The notes beneath the pieces were generated by a model. The model was not told where the DNA came from. It saw only the letters and a list, made by a program, of their open reading frames with translations, and did no database searches. Shown in pieces: positions 22,575-36,486 of a DNA stretch of 64,000 nt. The DNA comes from Hyperoodon ampullatus. Its lineage: Eukaryota > Chordata > Mammalia > Artiodactyla > Ziphiidae. A program made the translations under genes and the position numbers. Location: positions 372,001-436,000 of the forward strand of contig CATKHW010000358.1 in assembly GCA_949752795.1 (NCBI GenBank), in the 5' to 3' direction. How positions within the stretch are numbered: position 1 is the first letter of the stretch; each line of letters begins with the position of its first letter.

Positions 22575-24313
22575 AATGTCATAAGACCAGTAGCAGCAAA
22601 ATGGGTGGATTCAGGTACGATGATTCTAAGTGAAATAAGTCACACAGAAAAAGAAACTTATCATAAGATATCACTTATGAAGATCCTGTAAACATGGCTA
22701 CACTTGAACTGAGTTAGGAAAGAGAACAGTGTCTCACATTTAGAAAACACTCTTATACCTGCTTAAGGGGGAAGGAGAGGTGGGGTGATGCATAAAACCA
22801 GAGTTTGATATAAGCACAGGTACCGTTCCAAAAACCAACTATGGAATAGACAAGACCTACACCGTCCTCAGTGAAAGGGACTCAAAACCCCATATTTCCC
22901 GCAGAGGAAAATATCTGACTAGTAAGAATCTTAAAACCTATGTATTGATATGTCTCCATAAGGGAATCAAGTGTGTCTAGACTGGCATAAACATGGCAGC
23001 GAGAATCAGCTCAAACCCACTATAAAAAGGAATTTCAAAAACAAAACAAAAAAACTGGGAAATTCTTTACAATTCCTTCAGGGTCTCTGATGAAGGCTGG
23101 AATGACCCTATCTACAACGACAGCTGGATGTGGCATAAGGAGGGACACTTGGGACTGAGACGATTGGTGAGATTGGGTGAGCAAATGCAGACCCTTTAAA
23201 GCAATAATGCATGGCACCCATTCCATGGGTCCGAACTCTCCAGGTTGAAGGGAATATTACTACAGCTATAACATGTGCGGGAAACCTAGAGAACGGACAC
23301 ACTGTGAATACGAAAGGTTTCTAAAACTCAACGCATAGTCCCTCCCCTGGTGCTCCGGTTTGACTTTCCGTCTGCTTTACTATCAACCTCCCAACTTGGA
23401 GACACAGCCCCTTTAACCTCTTGGTTCGCACAGGTTGCCAATTTGGCAGAGGATGAAAGGGAAGAGGGAGAACCAATGAGAGAGTAGCTGTTAGGCATTT
23501 GGACGGGCACATATCACTGTAATTTCCCGGCAGGAAGAAGAATTAACCAAATTCTCAGCCACCCACCGGGAACCAGTATAGGTCCTGAACCAAAATTTTG
23601 GACTTGCTGTCAGCTCACCAAAAGCGAGTTGAAAAATGGAGCTCAGGGGCACAGCAATTCACAAACTGGCCGAGTAATAAAGGACAACTATCGTCCAAAA
23701 ATCTGTTGAGGGAAGGCAACGAGGCGGACTTGAAAGCGAGGCAGAATAGCAGGAAACAGATTTCAAGAGGTACGTTGGAATCGCCTTTAAAGCACAGGAA
23801 GAGGGGCACAACTTCGACAATGATGCACTTGGCCAAAAAGGGCGTATGCGTTTTCTCCTGAATATATTCAGGAGAAAACGCATACGCCCTTTTTGGCCAA
23901 GCAAGCAAGCGGGCAATGCAAATCTGCACTACAAAGATGTATCACTTCCCACCGGTCAAAAGGGACATCCACAAAATGTGTAAGAACAAGAAAGGCAAGA
24001 CAGGCCCTGGAGAACAGGGAGCCTTGTTATGCTGATGGGCGGGATGTAAATTGCCAACTGCCTCTCTGGAGGAGTGCATTCTGTTCCCTAAAACAAGTAA
24101 AGAACAGAGCTACAGAGCCAAGGGCACTACCAGTCTAGGGAATATACCTTGGGAAAACTGAAAATCAATAAGACAGAGCCACCCCAAAATTTAGGGCTGC
24201 ACTGCATACAAGGACCTGAACTTGGATACACCTTAAGTATCCCAGAAAATATAAACATGGTTCAAAAAATTGTGGTACTTACGTACGATGGAATATCCCT
24301 CAGCCATGAAATC
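22575..24313 (+). repeat. Monomer M14 (class I, type D, 1739 bp)
   Basis: D markers CTCCATAAGG, GGAGACACAG, AGATGTATC and the Q-to-E variant, with CCAAATTCTC in place of the CCAAAGTCTC of M11. Confidence 0.97.
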
Positions 24314-26052
24314 AATGTCATAAGACCAGTAGCAGCAAAATGGGTGGATTCAGGTACGATGATTCTAAGTGAAATAAGTCACACAGAAAAAGAAACTTAT
24401 CATAAGATATCACTTATGAAGATCCTGTAAACATGGCTACACTTGAACTGAGTTAGGAAAGAGGACAGTGTCTCACATTTAGAAAACACTCTTATACCTG
24501 CTTAAGGGGGAAGGAGAGGTGGGGTGATGCATAAAACCAGAGTTTGATATAAGCACAGGTACCGTTCCAAAAACCAACTATGGAATAGACAAGACCTACA
24601 CCGTCCTCAGTGAAAGGGACTCAAAACCCCATATTTCCCGCAGAGGAAAATATCTGACTAGTAAGAATCTTAAAACCTATGTATTGATATGTCTCCGTAA
24701 GGGAATCAAGTGTGTCTAGACTGGCATAAACATGGCAGCGAGAATCAGCTCAAACCCACTATAAAAAGGAATTTCAAAAACAAAACAAAAAAACTGGGAA
24801 ATTCTTTACAATTCCTTCAGGGTCTCTGATGAAGGCTGGAATGACCCTATCTACAACGACAGCTGGATGTGGCATAAGGAGGGACACTTGGGACTGAGAC
24901 GATTGGTGAGATTGGGTGAGCAAATGCAGACCCTTTAAAGCAATAATGCATGGCACCCATTCCATGGGTCCGAACTCTCCAGGTTGAAGGGAATATTACT
25001 ACAGCTATAACATGTGCGGGAAACCTAGAGAAAGGACACACTGTGAATACGAAAGGTTTCTAAAACTCAACGCATAGTCCCTCCCCTGGTGCTCCGGTTT
25101 GACTTTCCGTCTGCTTTACTATCAACCTCCCAACTTGGAGAGACAGCCCCTTTAACCTCTTGGTTCGCACAGGTTGCCAATTTGGCAGAGGATGAAAGGG
25201 AAGAGGGAGAACAAATGAGAGAGTAGCTGTTAGGCATTTGGACGGGCACATATCACTGTAATTTCCCGGCAGGAAGAAGAATTAACCAAAGTCTCAGCCA
25301 CCCACCGGGAACCAGTATAGGTCCTGAACCAAAATTTTGGACTTGCTGTCAGCTCACCAAAAGCGAGTTGAAAAATGGAGCTCAGGGGCACAGCAATTCA
25401 CAAACTGGCCGAGTAATAAAGGACAACTATCGTCCAAAAATCTGTTGAGGGAAGGCAACGAGGCGGACTTGAAAGCGAGGCAGAATAGCAGGAAACAGAT
25501 TTCAAGAGGTACGTTGGAATCGCCTTTAAAGCACAGGAAGAGGGGCACAACTTCGACAATGATGCACTTGGCCAAAAAGGGCGTATGCGTTTTCTCCTGA
25601 ATATATTCAGGAGAAAACGCATACGCCCTTTTTGGCCAAGCAAGCAAGCGGGCAATGCAAATCTGCACTACAAAGAAGTATCACTTCCCACCGGTCAAAA
25701 GGGACATCCACAAAATGTGTAAGAACAAGAAAGGCAAGACAGGCCCTGGAGAACAGGGAGCCTTGTTATGCTGATGGGCGGGATGTAAATTGCCAACTGC
25801 CTCTCTGGAGGAGTGCATTCTGTTCCCTAAAACAAGTAAAGAACAGAGCTACAGAGCCAAGGGCACTACCAGTCTAGGGAATATACCTTGGGAAAACTGA
25901 AAATCAATAAGACAGAGCCACCCCAAAATTTAGGGCTGCACTGCATACAAGGACCTGAACTTGGATACACCTTAAGTATCCCAGAAAATATAAACATGGT
26001 TCAAAAAATTGTGGTACTTACGTACGATGGAATATCCCTCAGCCATGAAATC
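24314..26052 (+). repeat. Monomer M15 (class I, type A, 1739 bp)
   Basis: A-type markers as in M8, seven units (12,173 bp) downstream of it, including AGAAGTATC near 25674. Lacks the private changes of M8. Confidence 0.97.
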
Positions 26053-27791
26053 AATGTCATAAGACCAGTAGCAGCAAAATGGGTGGATTCAGGTACGATG
26101 ATTCTAAGTGAAATAAGTCACACAGAAAAAGAAACTTATCATAAGATATCACTTATGAAGATCCTGTAAACATGGCTACACTTGAACTGAGTTAGGAAAG
26201 AGAACAGTGTCTCACATTTAGAAAACACTCTTATACCTGCTTAAGGGGGAAGGAGAGGTGGGGTGATGCATAAAACCAGAGTTTGATATAAGCACAGGTA
26301 CCGTTCCAAAAACCAACTATGGAATAGACAAGACCTACACCGTCCTCAGCGAAAGGGACTCAAAACCCCATATTTCCCGCAGAGGAAAATATCTGACTAG
26401 TAAGAATCTTAAAACCTATGTATTGATATGTCTCCGTAAGGGAATCAAGTGTGTCTAGACTGGCATAAACATGGCAGCGAGAATCAGCTCAAACCCACTA
26501 TAAAAAGGAATTTCAAAAACAAAACAAAAAAACTGGGAAATTCTTTACAATTCCTTCAGGGTCTCTGATGAAAGCTGGAATGACCCTATCTACAACGACA
26601 GCTGGATGTGGCATAAGGAGGGACACTTGGGACTGAGACGATTGGTGAGATTGGGTGAGCAAATGCAGACCCTTTAAAGCAATAATGCATGGCACCCATT
26701 CCATGGGTCCGAACTCTCCAGGTTGAAGGGAATATTACTACAGCTATAACATGTGCGGGAAACCTAGAGAACGGACACACTGTGAATACGAAAGGTTTCT
26801 AAAACTCAACGAATAGTCCCTCTCCTGGTGCTCCGGTTTGACTTTCCGTCTGCTTTACTATCAACCTCCCAACTTGGAGAGACAGCCCCTTTAACCTCTT
26901 GGTTCGCACAGGTTGCCAATTTGGCAGTGGATGAAAGGGAAGAGGGAGAACCAATGAGAGAGTAGCTGTTAGGCATTTGGACGGGCACATATCACTGTAA
27001 TTTCCCGGCAGGAAGAAGAATTAACCAAATTCTCAGCCACCCACCGGGAACCAGTATAGGTCCTGAACCAAAATTTTGGACTTGCGGTCAGCTCTCCAAA
27101 AACGAGTTGAAAAATGGAGCTCAGGGGCACAGCAATTCACAAACTGGCCGAGTAATAAAGGACAACTATCGTCCAAAAATCTGTTGAGGGAAGGCAACGA
27201 GGCGGACTTGAAAGCGAGGCAGAATAGCAGGAAACAGATTTCAAGAGGTACGATGGAATCGCCTTTAAAGCACAGGAAGAGGGGCACAACTTTGACAATG
27301 ATGCACTTGGCCAAAAAGGGCGTATGCGTTTTCTCCTGAATATATTCAGGAGAAAACGCATACGCCCTTTTTGGCCAAGCAAGCAAGCGGGCAATGCAAA
27401 TCTGCACTACAAAGAAGTATCACTTCCCACTGGTCAAAAGGGACATCCACAAAATGTGTAAGAACAAGAAAGGCAAGACAGGCCCTGGAGAACAGGGAGC
27501 CTTGTTATGCTGATGGGCGGGATGTAAATTGCCAACTGCCTCTCTGGAGGAGTGCATTCTGTTCCCTAAAACAAGTAAAGAACAGAGCTACAGAGCCAAC
27601 GGCACTACCAGTCTAGGGAATATACCTTGGGAAAACTGAAAATCAATAAGACAGAGCCACCCCAAAATTTAGGGCTGCACTGCATACAAGGACCTCAACT
27701 TGGATACACCTTAAGTATCCCAGAAAATATAAACATGGTTCAAAAAATTGTGGTACTTACGTACGATGGAATATCCCTCAGCCATGAAATC
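26053..27791 (+). repeat. Monomer M16 (class II, type B, 1739 bp)
   Basis: B markers as in M9 and M13. Confidence 0.97.
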
Positions 27792-29530
27792 AATGTCATA
27801 AGACCAGTAGCAGCAAAATGGGTGGATTCAGGTACGATGATTCTAAGTGAAATAAGTCACACAGAAAAAGAAACTTATCATAAGATATCACTTATGAAGA
27901 TCCTGTAAACATGGCTACACTTGAACTGAGTTAGGAAAGAGAACAGTGTCTCACATTTAGAAAACACTCTTATACCTGCTTAAGGGGGAAGGAGAGGTGG
28001 GGTGATGCATAAAACCAGAGTTTGATATAAGCACAGGTACCGTTCCAAAAACCAACTATGGAATAGACAAGACCTACACCGTCCTCAGCGAAAGGGACTC
28101 AAAGCCCCATATTTCCCGCAGAGGAAAATATCTGACTAGTAAGAATCTTAAAACCTATGTATTGATATGTCTCCGTAAGGGAATCAAGTGTGTCTAGACT
28201 GGCCTAAACATGGCAGCGAGAATCAGCTCAAACCCACTATAAAAAGGAATTTCAAAAGCAAAACAAAAAAACTGGGAAATTCTTTACAATTCCTTCAGGG
28301 TCTCTGATGAAGGCTGGAATGACCCTATCTACAACGACAGCTGGATGTGGCATAAGGAGGGACACTTGGGACTGAGACGATTGGTGAGATTGGGTGAGCA
28401 AATGCAGACCCTTTAAAGCAATAATGCATGGCACCCATTCCATGGGTCCGAACTCTCCAGGTTGAAGGGAATATTACTACAGCTATAACAAGTGCGGGAA
28501 ACCTAGAGAACGGACACACTGTGAATACGAAAGGTTTCTAAAACTCAACGCATAGTCCCTCCCCTGGTGCTCCGGTTTGACTTTCCGTCTGCTTTACTAT
28601 CAACCTCCCAACTTGGAGAGACAGCCCCTTTAACCTCTTGGTTCGCACAGGTTGCCAATTTGGCAGAGGATGAAAGGGAAGAGGGAGAACCAATGAGAGA
28701 GTAGCTGTTAGGCATTTGGACGGGCACATATCACTGTAATTTCCCAGCAGGAAGAAGAATTAACCAAATTCTCAGCCACCCACCGGGAACCAGTATAGGT
28801 CCTGAACCAAAATTTTGGACTTGCGGTCAGCTCACCAAAAACGAGTTGAAAAATGGAGCTCAGGGGCACAGCAATTCACAAACTGGCCGAGTAATAAAGG
28901 ACAACTATCGTCCAAAAATCTGTTGAGGGAAGGCAACGAGGCGGACTTGAAAGCGAGGCAGAATAGCAGGAAACAGATTTCAAGAGGTACGATGGAATCG
29001 CCTTTAAAGCACAGGAAGAGGGGCACAACTTCGACAATGATGCACTTGGCCAAAAAGGGCGTATGCGTTTTCTCCTGAATATATTCAGGAGAAAACGCAT
29101 ACGCCCTTTTTGGCCAAGCAAGCAAGCGGGCAATGCAAATCTGCACTACAAAGAAGTATCACTTCCCACCGGTCAAAAGGGACATCCACAAAATGTGTAA
29201 GAACAAGAAAGGCAAGACAGGCCCTGGAGAACAGGGAGCCTTGTTATGCTGATGGGCGGGATGTAAATTGCCAACTGCCTCTCTGGAGGAGTGCATTCTG
29301 TTCCCTAAAACAAGTAAAGAACAGAGCTACAGAGCCAAGGGCACTACCAGTCTAGGGAATATACCTTGGGAAAACTGAAAATCAATAAGACAGAGCCACC
29401 CCAAAATTTAGGGCTGCACTGCATACAAGGGCCTCAACTTGGATACACCTTAAGTATCCCAGAAAATATAAACATGGTTCAAAAAATTGTGGTACTTACG
29501 TACGATGGAATATCCCTCAGCCATGAAATC
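27792..29530 (+). repeat. Monomer M17 (I/II hybrid, type C, 1739 bp)
   Basis: Shares all C markers of M10, including GGCCTAAACATGG, CAAAAGCAAAAC, TATAACAAGTG and TTCCCAGCAGG. It lacks M10's private GTGACCAAATG (it reads GTGAGCAAATG), so that change in M10 is younger than the block duplication. Confidence 0.97.
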
Positions 29531-31269
29531 AATGTCATAAGACCAGTAGCAGCAAAATGGGTGGATTCAGGTACGATGATTCTAAGTGAAATAAGTCACA
29601 CAGAAAAAGAAACTTATCATAAGATATCACTTATGAAGATCCTGTAAACATGGCTACACTTGAACTGAGTTAGGAAAGAGAACAGTGTCTCACATTTAGA
29701 AAACACTCTTATACCTGCTTAAGGGGGAAGGAGAGGTGGGGTGATGCATAAAACCAGAGTTTGATATAAGCACAGGTACCGTTCCAAAAACCAACTATGG
29801 AATAGACAAGACCTACACCGTCCTCAGTGAAAGGGACTCAAAACCCCATATTTCCCGCAGAGGAAAATATCTGACTAGTAAGAATCTTAAAACCTATGTA
29901 TTGATATGTCTCCATAAGGGAATCAAGTGTGTCTAGACTGGCATAAACATGGCAGCGAGAATCAGCTCAAACCCACTATAAAAAGGAATTTCAAAAACAA
30001 AACAAAAAAACTGGGAAATTCTTTACAATTCCTTCAGGGTCTCTGATGAAGGCTGGAATGACCCTATCTACAACGACAGCTGGATGTGGCATAAGGAGGG
30101 ACACTTGGGACTGAGACGATTGGTGAGATTGGGTGAGCAAATGCAGACCCTTTAAAGCAATAATGCATGGCACCCATTCCATGGGTCCGAACTCTCCAGG
30201 TTGAAGGGAATATTACTACAGCTATAACATGTGCGGGAAACCTAGAGAACGGACACACTGTGAATACGAAAGGTTTCTAAAACTCAACGCATAGTCCCTC
30301 CCCTGGTGCTCCGGTTTGACTTTCCGTCTGCTTTACTATCAACCTCCCAACTTGGAGACACAGCCCCTTTAACCTCTTGGTTCGCACAGGTTGCCAATTT
30401 GGCAGAGGATGAAAGGGAAGAGGGAGAACCAATGAGAGAGTAGCTGTTAGGCATTTGGACGGGCACATATCACTGTAATTTCCCGGCAGGAAGAAGAATT
30501 AACCAAATTCTCAGCCACCCACCGGGAACCAGTATAGGTCCTGAACCAAAATTTTGGACTTGCTGTCAGCTCACCAAAAGCGAGTTGAAAAATGGAGCTC
30601 AGGGGCACAGCAATTCACAAACTGGCCGAGTAATAAAGGACAACTATCGTCCAAAAATCTGTTGAGGGAAGGCAACGAGGCGGACTTGAAAGCGAGGCAG
30701 AATAGCAGGAAACAGATTTCAAGAGGTACGTTGGAATCGCCTTTAAAGCACAGGAAGAGGGGCACAACTTCGACAATGATGCACTTGGCCAAAAAGGGCG
30801 TATGCGTTTTCTCCTGAATATATTCAGGAGAAAACGCATACGCCCTTTTTGGCCAAGCAAGCAAGCGGGCAATGCAAATCTGCACTACAAAGAAGTATCA
30901 CTTCCCACCGGTCAAAAGGGACATCCACAAAATGTGTAAGAACAAGAAAGGCAAGACAGGCCCTGGAGAACAGGGAGCCTTGTTATGCTGATGGGCGGGA
31001 TGTAAATTGCCAACTGCCTCTCTGGAGGAGTGCATTCTGTTCCCTAAAACAAGTAAAGAACAGAGCTACAGAGCCAAGGGCACTACCAGTCTAGGGAATA
31101 TACCTTGGGAAAACTGAAAATCAATAAGACAGAGCCACCCCAAAATTTAGGGCTGCACTGCATACAAGGACCTCAACTTGGATACACCTTAAGTATCCCA
31201 GAAAATATAAACATGGTTCAAAAAATTGTGGTACTTACGTACGATGGAATATCCCTCAGCCATGAAATC
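29531..31269 (+). repeat. Monomer M18 (class I, type D', chimeric, 1739 bp)
   Basis: The left part has D markers (CTCCATAAGG, GGAGACACAG, TTGCTGTCAGC). The right part has AGAAGTATC and the Q form of the ORF2 relic, not the D states. The switch lies between about 30,566 and 30,894, an interval that contains the palindrome. Confidence 0.97.
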
Positions 31270-33008
31270 AATGTCATAAGACCAGTAGCAGCAAAATGGG
31301 TGGATTCAGGTACGATGATTCTAAGTGAAATAAGTCACACAGAAAAAGAAACTTATCATAAGATATCACTTATGAAGATCCTGTAAACATGGCTACACTT
31401 GAACTGAGTTAGGAAAGAGAACAGTGTCTCACATTTAGAAAACACTCTTATACCTGCTTAAGGGGGAAGGAGAGGTGGGGTGATGCATAAAACCAGAGTT
31501 TGATATAAGCACAGGTACCGTTCCAAAAACCAACTATGGAATAGACAAGACCTACACCGTCCTCAGCGAAAGGGACTCAAAACCCCATATTTCCCGCAGA
31601 GGAAAATATCTGACTAGTAAGAATCTTAAAACCTATGTACTGATATGTCTCCGTAAGGGAATCAAGTGTGTCTAGACTGGCATAAACATGGCAGCGAGAA
31701 TCAGCTCAAACCCACTATAAAAAGGAATTTCAAAAACAAAACAAAAAAACTGGGAAATTCTTTACAATTCCTTCAGGGTCTCTGATGAAAGCTGGAATGA
31801 CCCTATCTACAACGACAGCTGGATGTGGCATAAGGAGGGACACTTGGGACTGAGACGATTGGTGAGATTGGGTGAGCAAATGCAGACCCTTTAAAGCAAT
31901 AATGCATGGCACCCATTCCATGGGTCCGAACTCTCCAGGTTGAAGGGAATATTACTACAGCTATAACAAGTGCGGGAAACCTAGAGAACGGACACACTGT
32001 GAATACGAAAGGTTTCTAAAACTCAACGCATAGTCCCTCCCCTGGTGCTCCGGTTTGACTTTCCGTCTGCTTTACTATCAACCTCCCAACTTGGAGAGAC
32101 AGCCCCTTTAACCTCTTGGTTCGCACAGGTTGCCAATTTGGCAGAGGATGAAAGGGAAGAGGGAGAACCAATGAGAGAGTAGCTGTTAGGCATTTGGACG
32201 GGCACATATCACTGTAATTTCCCGGCAGGAAGAAGAATTAACCAAATTCTCAGCCACCCACCGGGAACCAGTATAGGTCCTGAAGCAAAATTTTGGACTT
32301 GCAGTCAGCTCACCAAAAGCGAGTTGAAAAATGGAGCTCAGGGGCACAGCAATTCACAAACTGGCCGAGTAATAAAGGACAACTATCGTCCAAAAATCTG
32401 TTGAGGGAAGGCAACGAGACGGACTTGAAAGCGAGGCAGAATAGCAGGAAACAGATTTCAAGAGGTACGTTGGAATCGCCTTTAAAGCACAGGAAGAGGG
32501 GCACAACTTCGACAATGATGCACTTGGCCAAAAAGGGCGTATGCGTTTTCTCCTGAATATATTCAGGAGAAAACGCATACGCCCTTTTTGGCCAAGCAAG
32601 CAAGCGGGCAATGCAAATCTGCACTACAAAGAAGTATCACTTCCCACCGGTCAAAAGGGACATCCACAAAATGTGTAAGAACAAGAAAGGCAAGACAGGC
32701 CCTGGAGAACAGGGAGCCTTGTTATGCTGATGGGCGGGATGTAAATTGCCAACTGCCTCTCTGGAGGAGTGCATTCTGTTCCCTAAAACAAGTAAAGAAC
32801 AGAGCTACAGAGCCAAGGGCACTACCAGTCTAGGGAATATACCTTGGGAAAACTGAAAATCAATAAGACAGAGCCACCCCAAAATTTAGGGCTGCACTGC
32901 ATACAAGGGCCTCAACTTGGATACACCTTAAGTATCCCAGAAAATATAAACATGGTTCAAAAAATTGTGGTACTTATGTACGATGGAATATCCCTCAGCC
33001 ATGAAATC
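31270..33008 (+). repeat. Monomer M19 (mostly class I, chimeric, 1739 bp)
   Basis: Shares TATAACAAGTG with C units and CTGAAGCAAAA near 32280 with M21-M23. Private changes include TGCAGTCAGC near 32301, AACGAGACGG near 32413 and CTTATGTACG near 32974. Confidence 0.97.
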
Positions 33009-34747
33009 AATGTCATAAGACCAGTAGCAGCAAAATGGGTGGATTCAGGTACGATGATTCTAAGTGAAATAAGTCACACAGAAAAAGAAACTTATCATAA
33101 GATATCACTTATGAAGATCCTGTAAACATGGCTACACTTGAACTGAGTTAGGAAAGAGAACAGTGTCTCACATTTAGAAAACACTCTTATACCTGCTTAA
33201 GGGGGAAGGAGAGGTGGGGTGATGCATAAAACCAGAGTTTGATATAAGCACAGGTACCGTTCCAAAAACCAACTATGGAATAGACAAGACCTACACCGTC
33301 CTCAGCAAAAGGGACTCAAAACCCCATATTTCCCGCAGAGGAAAATATATGACTAGTAAGAATCTTAAAACCTATGTATTGATATGTCTCCGTAAGGGAA
33401 TCAAGTGTGTCTAGACTGGCATAAACAAGGCAGCGAGAATCAGCTCAAACCCACTATAAAAAGGAATTTCAAAAACAAAACAAAAAAACTGGGAAATTCT
33501 TTACAATTCCTTCAGGGTCTCTGATGAAAGCTGGAATGACCCTATCTACAACGACAGCTGGATGTGGCATAAGGAGGGACACTTGGGACTGAGACGATTG
33601 GTGAGATTGGGTGAGCAAATGCAGACCCTTTAAAGCAATAATGCATGGCACCCATTCCATGGGTCCGAACTCTCCAGGTTGAAGGGAATATTACTACAGC
33701 TATAACATGTGCGGGAAACCTAGAGAACGGACACACTGTGAATACGAAAGGTTTCTAAAACTCAACGAATAGTCCCTCTCCTGGTGCTCCGGTTTGACTT
33801 TCCGTCTGCTTTACTATCAACCTCCCAACTTGGAGAGACAGCCCCTTTAACCTCTTGGTTCGCACAGGTTGCCAATTTGGCAGTGGATGAAAGGGAAGAG
33901 GGAGAACCAATGAGAGAGTAGCTGTTAGGCATTTGGACGGGCACATATCACTGTAATTTCCCGGCAGGAAGAAGAATTAACCAAATTCTCAGCCACCCAC
34001 CGGGAACCAGTATAGGTCCTGAACCAAAATTTTGGACTTGCGGTCAGCTCACCAAAAACGAGTTGAAAAATGGAGCTCAGGGGCACAGCAATTCACAAAC
34101 TGGCCGAGTAATAAAGGACAACTATCGTCCAAAAATCTGTTGAGGGAAGGCAACGAGGCGGACTTGAAAGCGAGGCAGAATAGCAGGAAACAGATTTCAA
34201 GAGGTACGATGGAATCGCCTTTAAAGCACAGGAAGAGGGGCACAACTTCGACAATGATGCACTTGGCCAAAAAGGGCGTATGCGTTTTCTCCTGAATATA
34301 TTCAGGAGAAAACGCATACGCCCTTTTTGGCCAAGCAAGCAAGCGGGCAATGCAAATCTGCACTACAAAGAAGTATCACTTCCCACCGGTCAAAAGGGAC
34401 ATCCACAAAATGTGTAAGAACAAGAAAGGCAAGACAGGCCCTGGAGAACAGGGAGCCTTGTTATGCTGATGGGCGGGATGTAAATTGCCAACTGCCTCTC
34501 TGGAGGAGTGCATTCTGTTCCCTAAAACAAGTAAAGAACAGAGCTACAGAGCCAAGGGCACTACCAGTCTAGGGAATATACCTTGGGAAAACTGAAAATC
34601 AATAAGACAGAGCCACCCCAAAATTTAGGGCTGCACTGCATACAAGGACCTCAACTTGGATACACCTTAAGTATCCCAGAAAATATAAACATGGTTCAAA
34701 AAATTGTGGTACTTACGTACGATGGAATATCCCTCAGCCATGAAATC
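33009..34747 (+). repeat. Monomer M20 (class II, 1739 bp)
   Basis: Class II with full palindrome. Private changes: CTCAGCAAAAGG near 33301, AAATATATGAC near 33343 and AAACAAGGCAG near 33424. Confidence 0.97.
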
Positions 34748-36486
34748 AATGTCATAAGACCAGTAGCAGCAAAATGGGTGGATTCAGGTACGATGATTCT
34801 AAGTGAAATAAGTCACACAGAAAAAGAAACTTATCATAAGATATCACTTATGAAGATCCTGTAAACATGGCTACACTTGAACTGAGTTAGGAAAGAGAAC
34901 AGTGTCTCACATTTAGAAAACACTCTTATACCTGCTTAAGGGGGAAGGAGAGGTGGGGTGATGCATAAAACCAGAGTTTGATATAAGCACAGGTACCGTT
35001 CCAAAAACCAACTATGGAATAGACAAGACCTACACCGTCCTCAGCGAAAGGGACTCAAAACCCCATATTTCCCGCAGAGGAAAATATCTGACTAGTAAGA
35101 ATCTTAAAACCTATGTATTGATATGTCTCCATAAGGGAATCAAGTGTGTCTAGACTGGCATAAACATGGCAGCGAGAATCAGCTCAAACCCACTATAAAA
35201 AGGAATTTCAAAAACAAAACAAAAAAACTGGGAAATTCTTTACAATTCCTTCAGGGTCTCTGATGAAAGCTGGAATGACCCTATCTACAATGACAGCTGG
35301 ATGTGGCATAAGGAGGGACACTTGGGACTGAGACGATTGGTGAGATTGGGTGAGCAAATGCAGACCCTTTAAAGCAATAATGCATGGCACCCATTCCATG
35401 GGTCCGAACTCTCCAGGTTGAAGGGAATGTTACTACAGCTATAACATGTGCGGGAAACCTAGAGAACGGACACACTGTGAATACGAAAGGTTTCTAAAAC
35501 TCAACGAATAGTCCCTCTCCTGGTGCTCCGGTTTGACTTTCCGTCTGCTTTACTATCAACCTCCCAACTTGGAGAGACAGCCCCTTTAACCTCTTGGTTC
35601 GCACAGGTTGCCAATTTGGCAGAGGATGAAAGGGAAGAGGGAGAACCAATGAGAGAGTAGCTGTTAGGCATTTGGAGGTGCACATATCACTGTAATTTCC
35701 CGGCAGGAAGAAGAATTAACCAAATTCTCAGCCACCCACCGGGAACCAGTATAGGTCCTGAAGCAAAATTTTGGACTTGCGGTCAGCTCACCAAAAACGA
35801 GTTGAAAAATGGAGCTCAGGGGCACAGCAATTCACAAACTGGCCGAGTAATAAAGGACAACTATCGTCCAAAAATCTGTTGAGGGAAGGCAACGAGGCGG
35901 ACTTGAAAGCGAGGCAGAATAGCAGGAAACAGATTTCAAGAGGTACGTTGGAATCGCCTTTAAAGCACAGGAAGAGGGGCACATCTTGGACAATGATGCA
36001 CTTGGCCAAAAAGGGCGTATGCGTTTTATCCTGAATATATTCAGGAGAAAACGCATACGCCCTTTTTGGCCAAGCAAGCAAGCAGGCAATGCAAATCTGC
36101 ACTACAAAGAAGTATCACTTCCCACCGGTCAAAAGGGACATCCATAAAATGTGTAAGAACAAGAAATGCAAGACAGGCCCTGGAGAACAGGGAGCCTTGT
36201 TATGCTGATGGGTGGGATGTAAATTGCCAACTGCCTCTCTGGAGGAGTGCATTCTGTTCCCTAAAACAAGTAAAGAACAGAGCTACAGAGCCAAGGGCAC
36301 TACCAGTCTAGGGAATATACCTTGGGAAAACTGAAAATCAATAAGACAGAGCCACCCCAAAATTTAGGGCTGCACTGCATACAAGGACCTCAACTTGGAT
36401 ACACCTTAAGTATCCCAGAAAATATAAACATGGTTCAAAAAATTGTGGTACTTACGTACGATGGAATATCCCTCAGCCATGAAATC
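34748..36486 (+). repeat. Monomer M21 (II/I mosaic, triplet copy 1, 1739 bp)
   Basis: Mosaic order: CGAATAG (II), GCAGAGG (I), AAAAACGAG (II), GTACGTTGG (I). Triplet markers: GAATGTTAC near 35427, TTGGAGGTGCAC near 35672, CTGAAGCAAAA, GCACATCTTGGAC near 35980 and a palindrome mismatch at 36028. Private: GAAGACCCTG near 36592. Confidence 0.97.

Larger units (their letters stand above)
12141..31269 (+). repeat. Higher-order repeat region A-B-C-D / A-B-D / A-B-C-D'
   Basis: M8-M11 (12141-19096), M12-M14 (19097-24313) and M15-M18 (24314-31269) repeat the same ordered set of monomer types, each type defined by several linked private variants. The middle block lacks type C. The first and last four-unit blocks start 12,173 bp apart. 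This is the pattern expected when unequal exchange copies multi-unit blocks. Confidence 0.9.
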
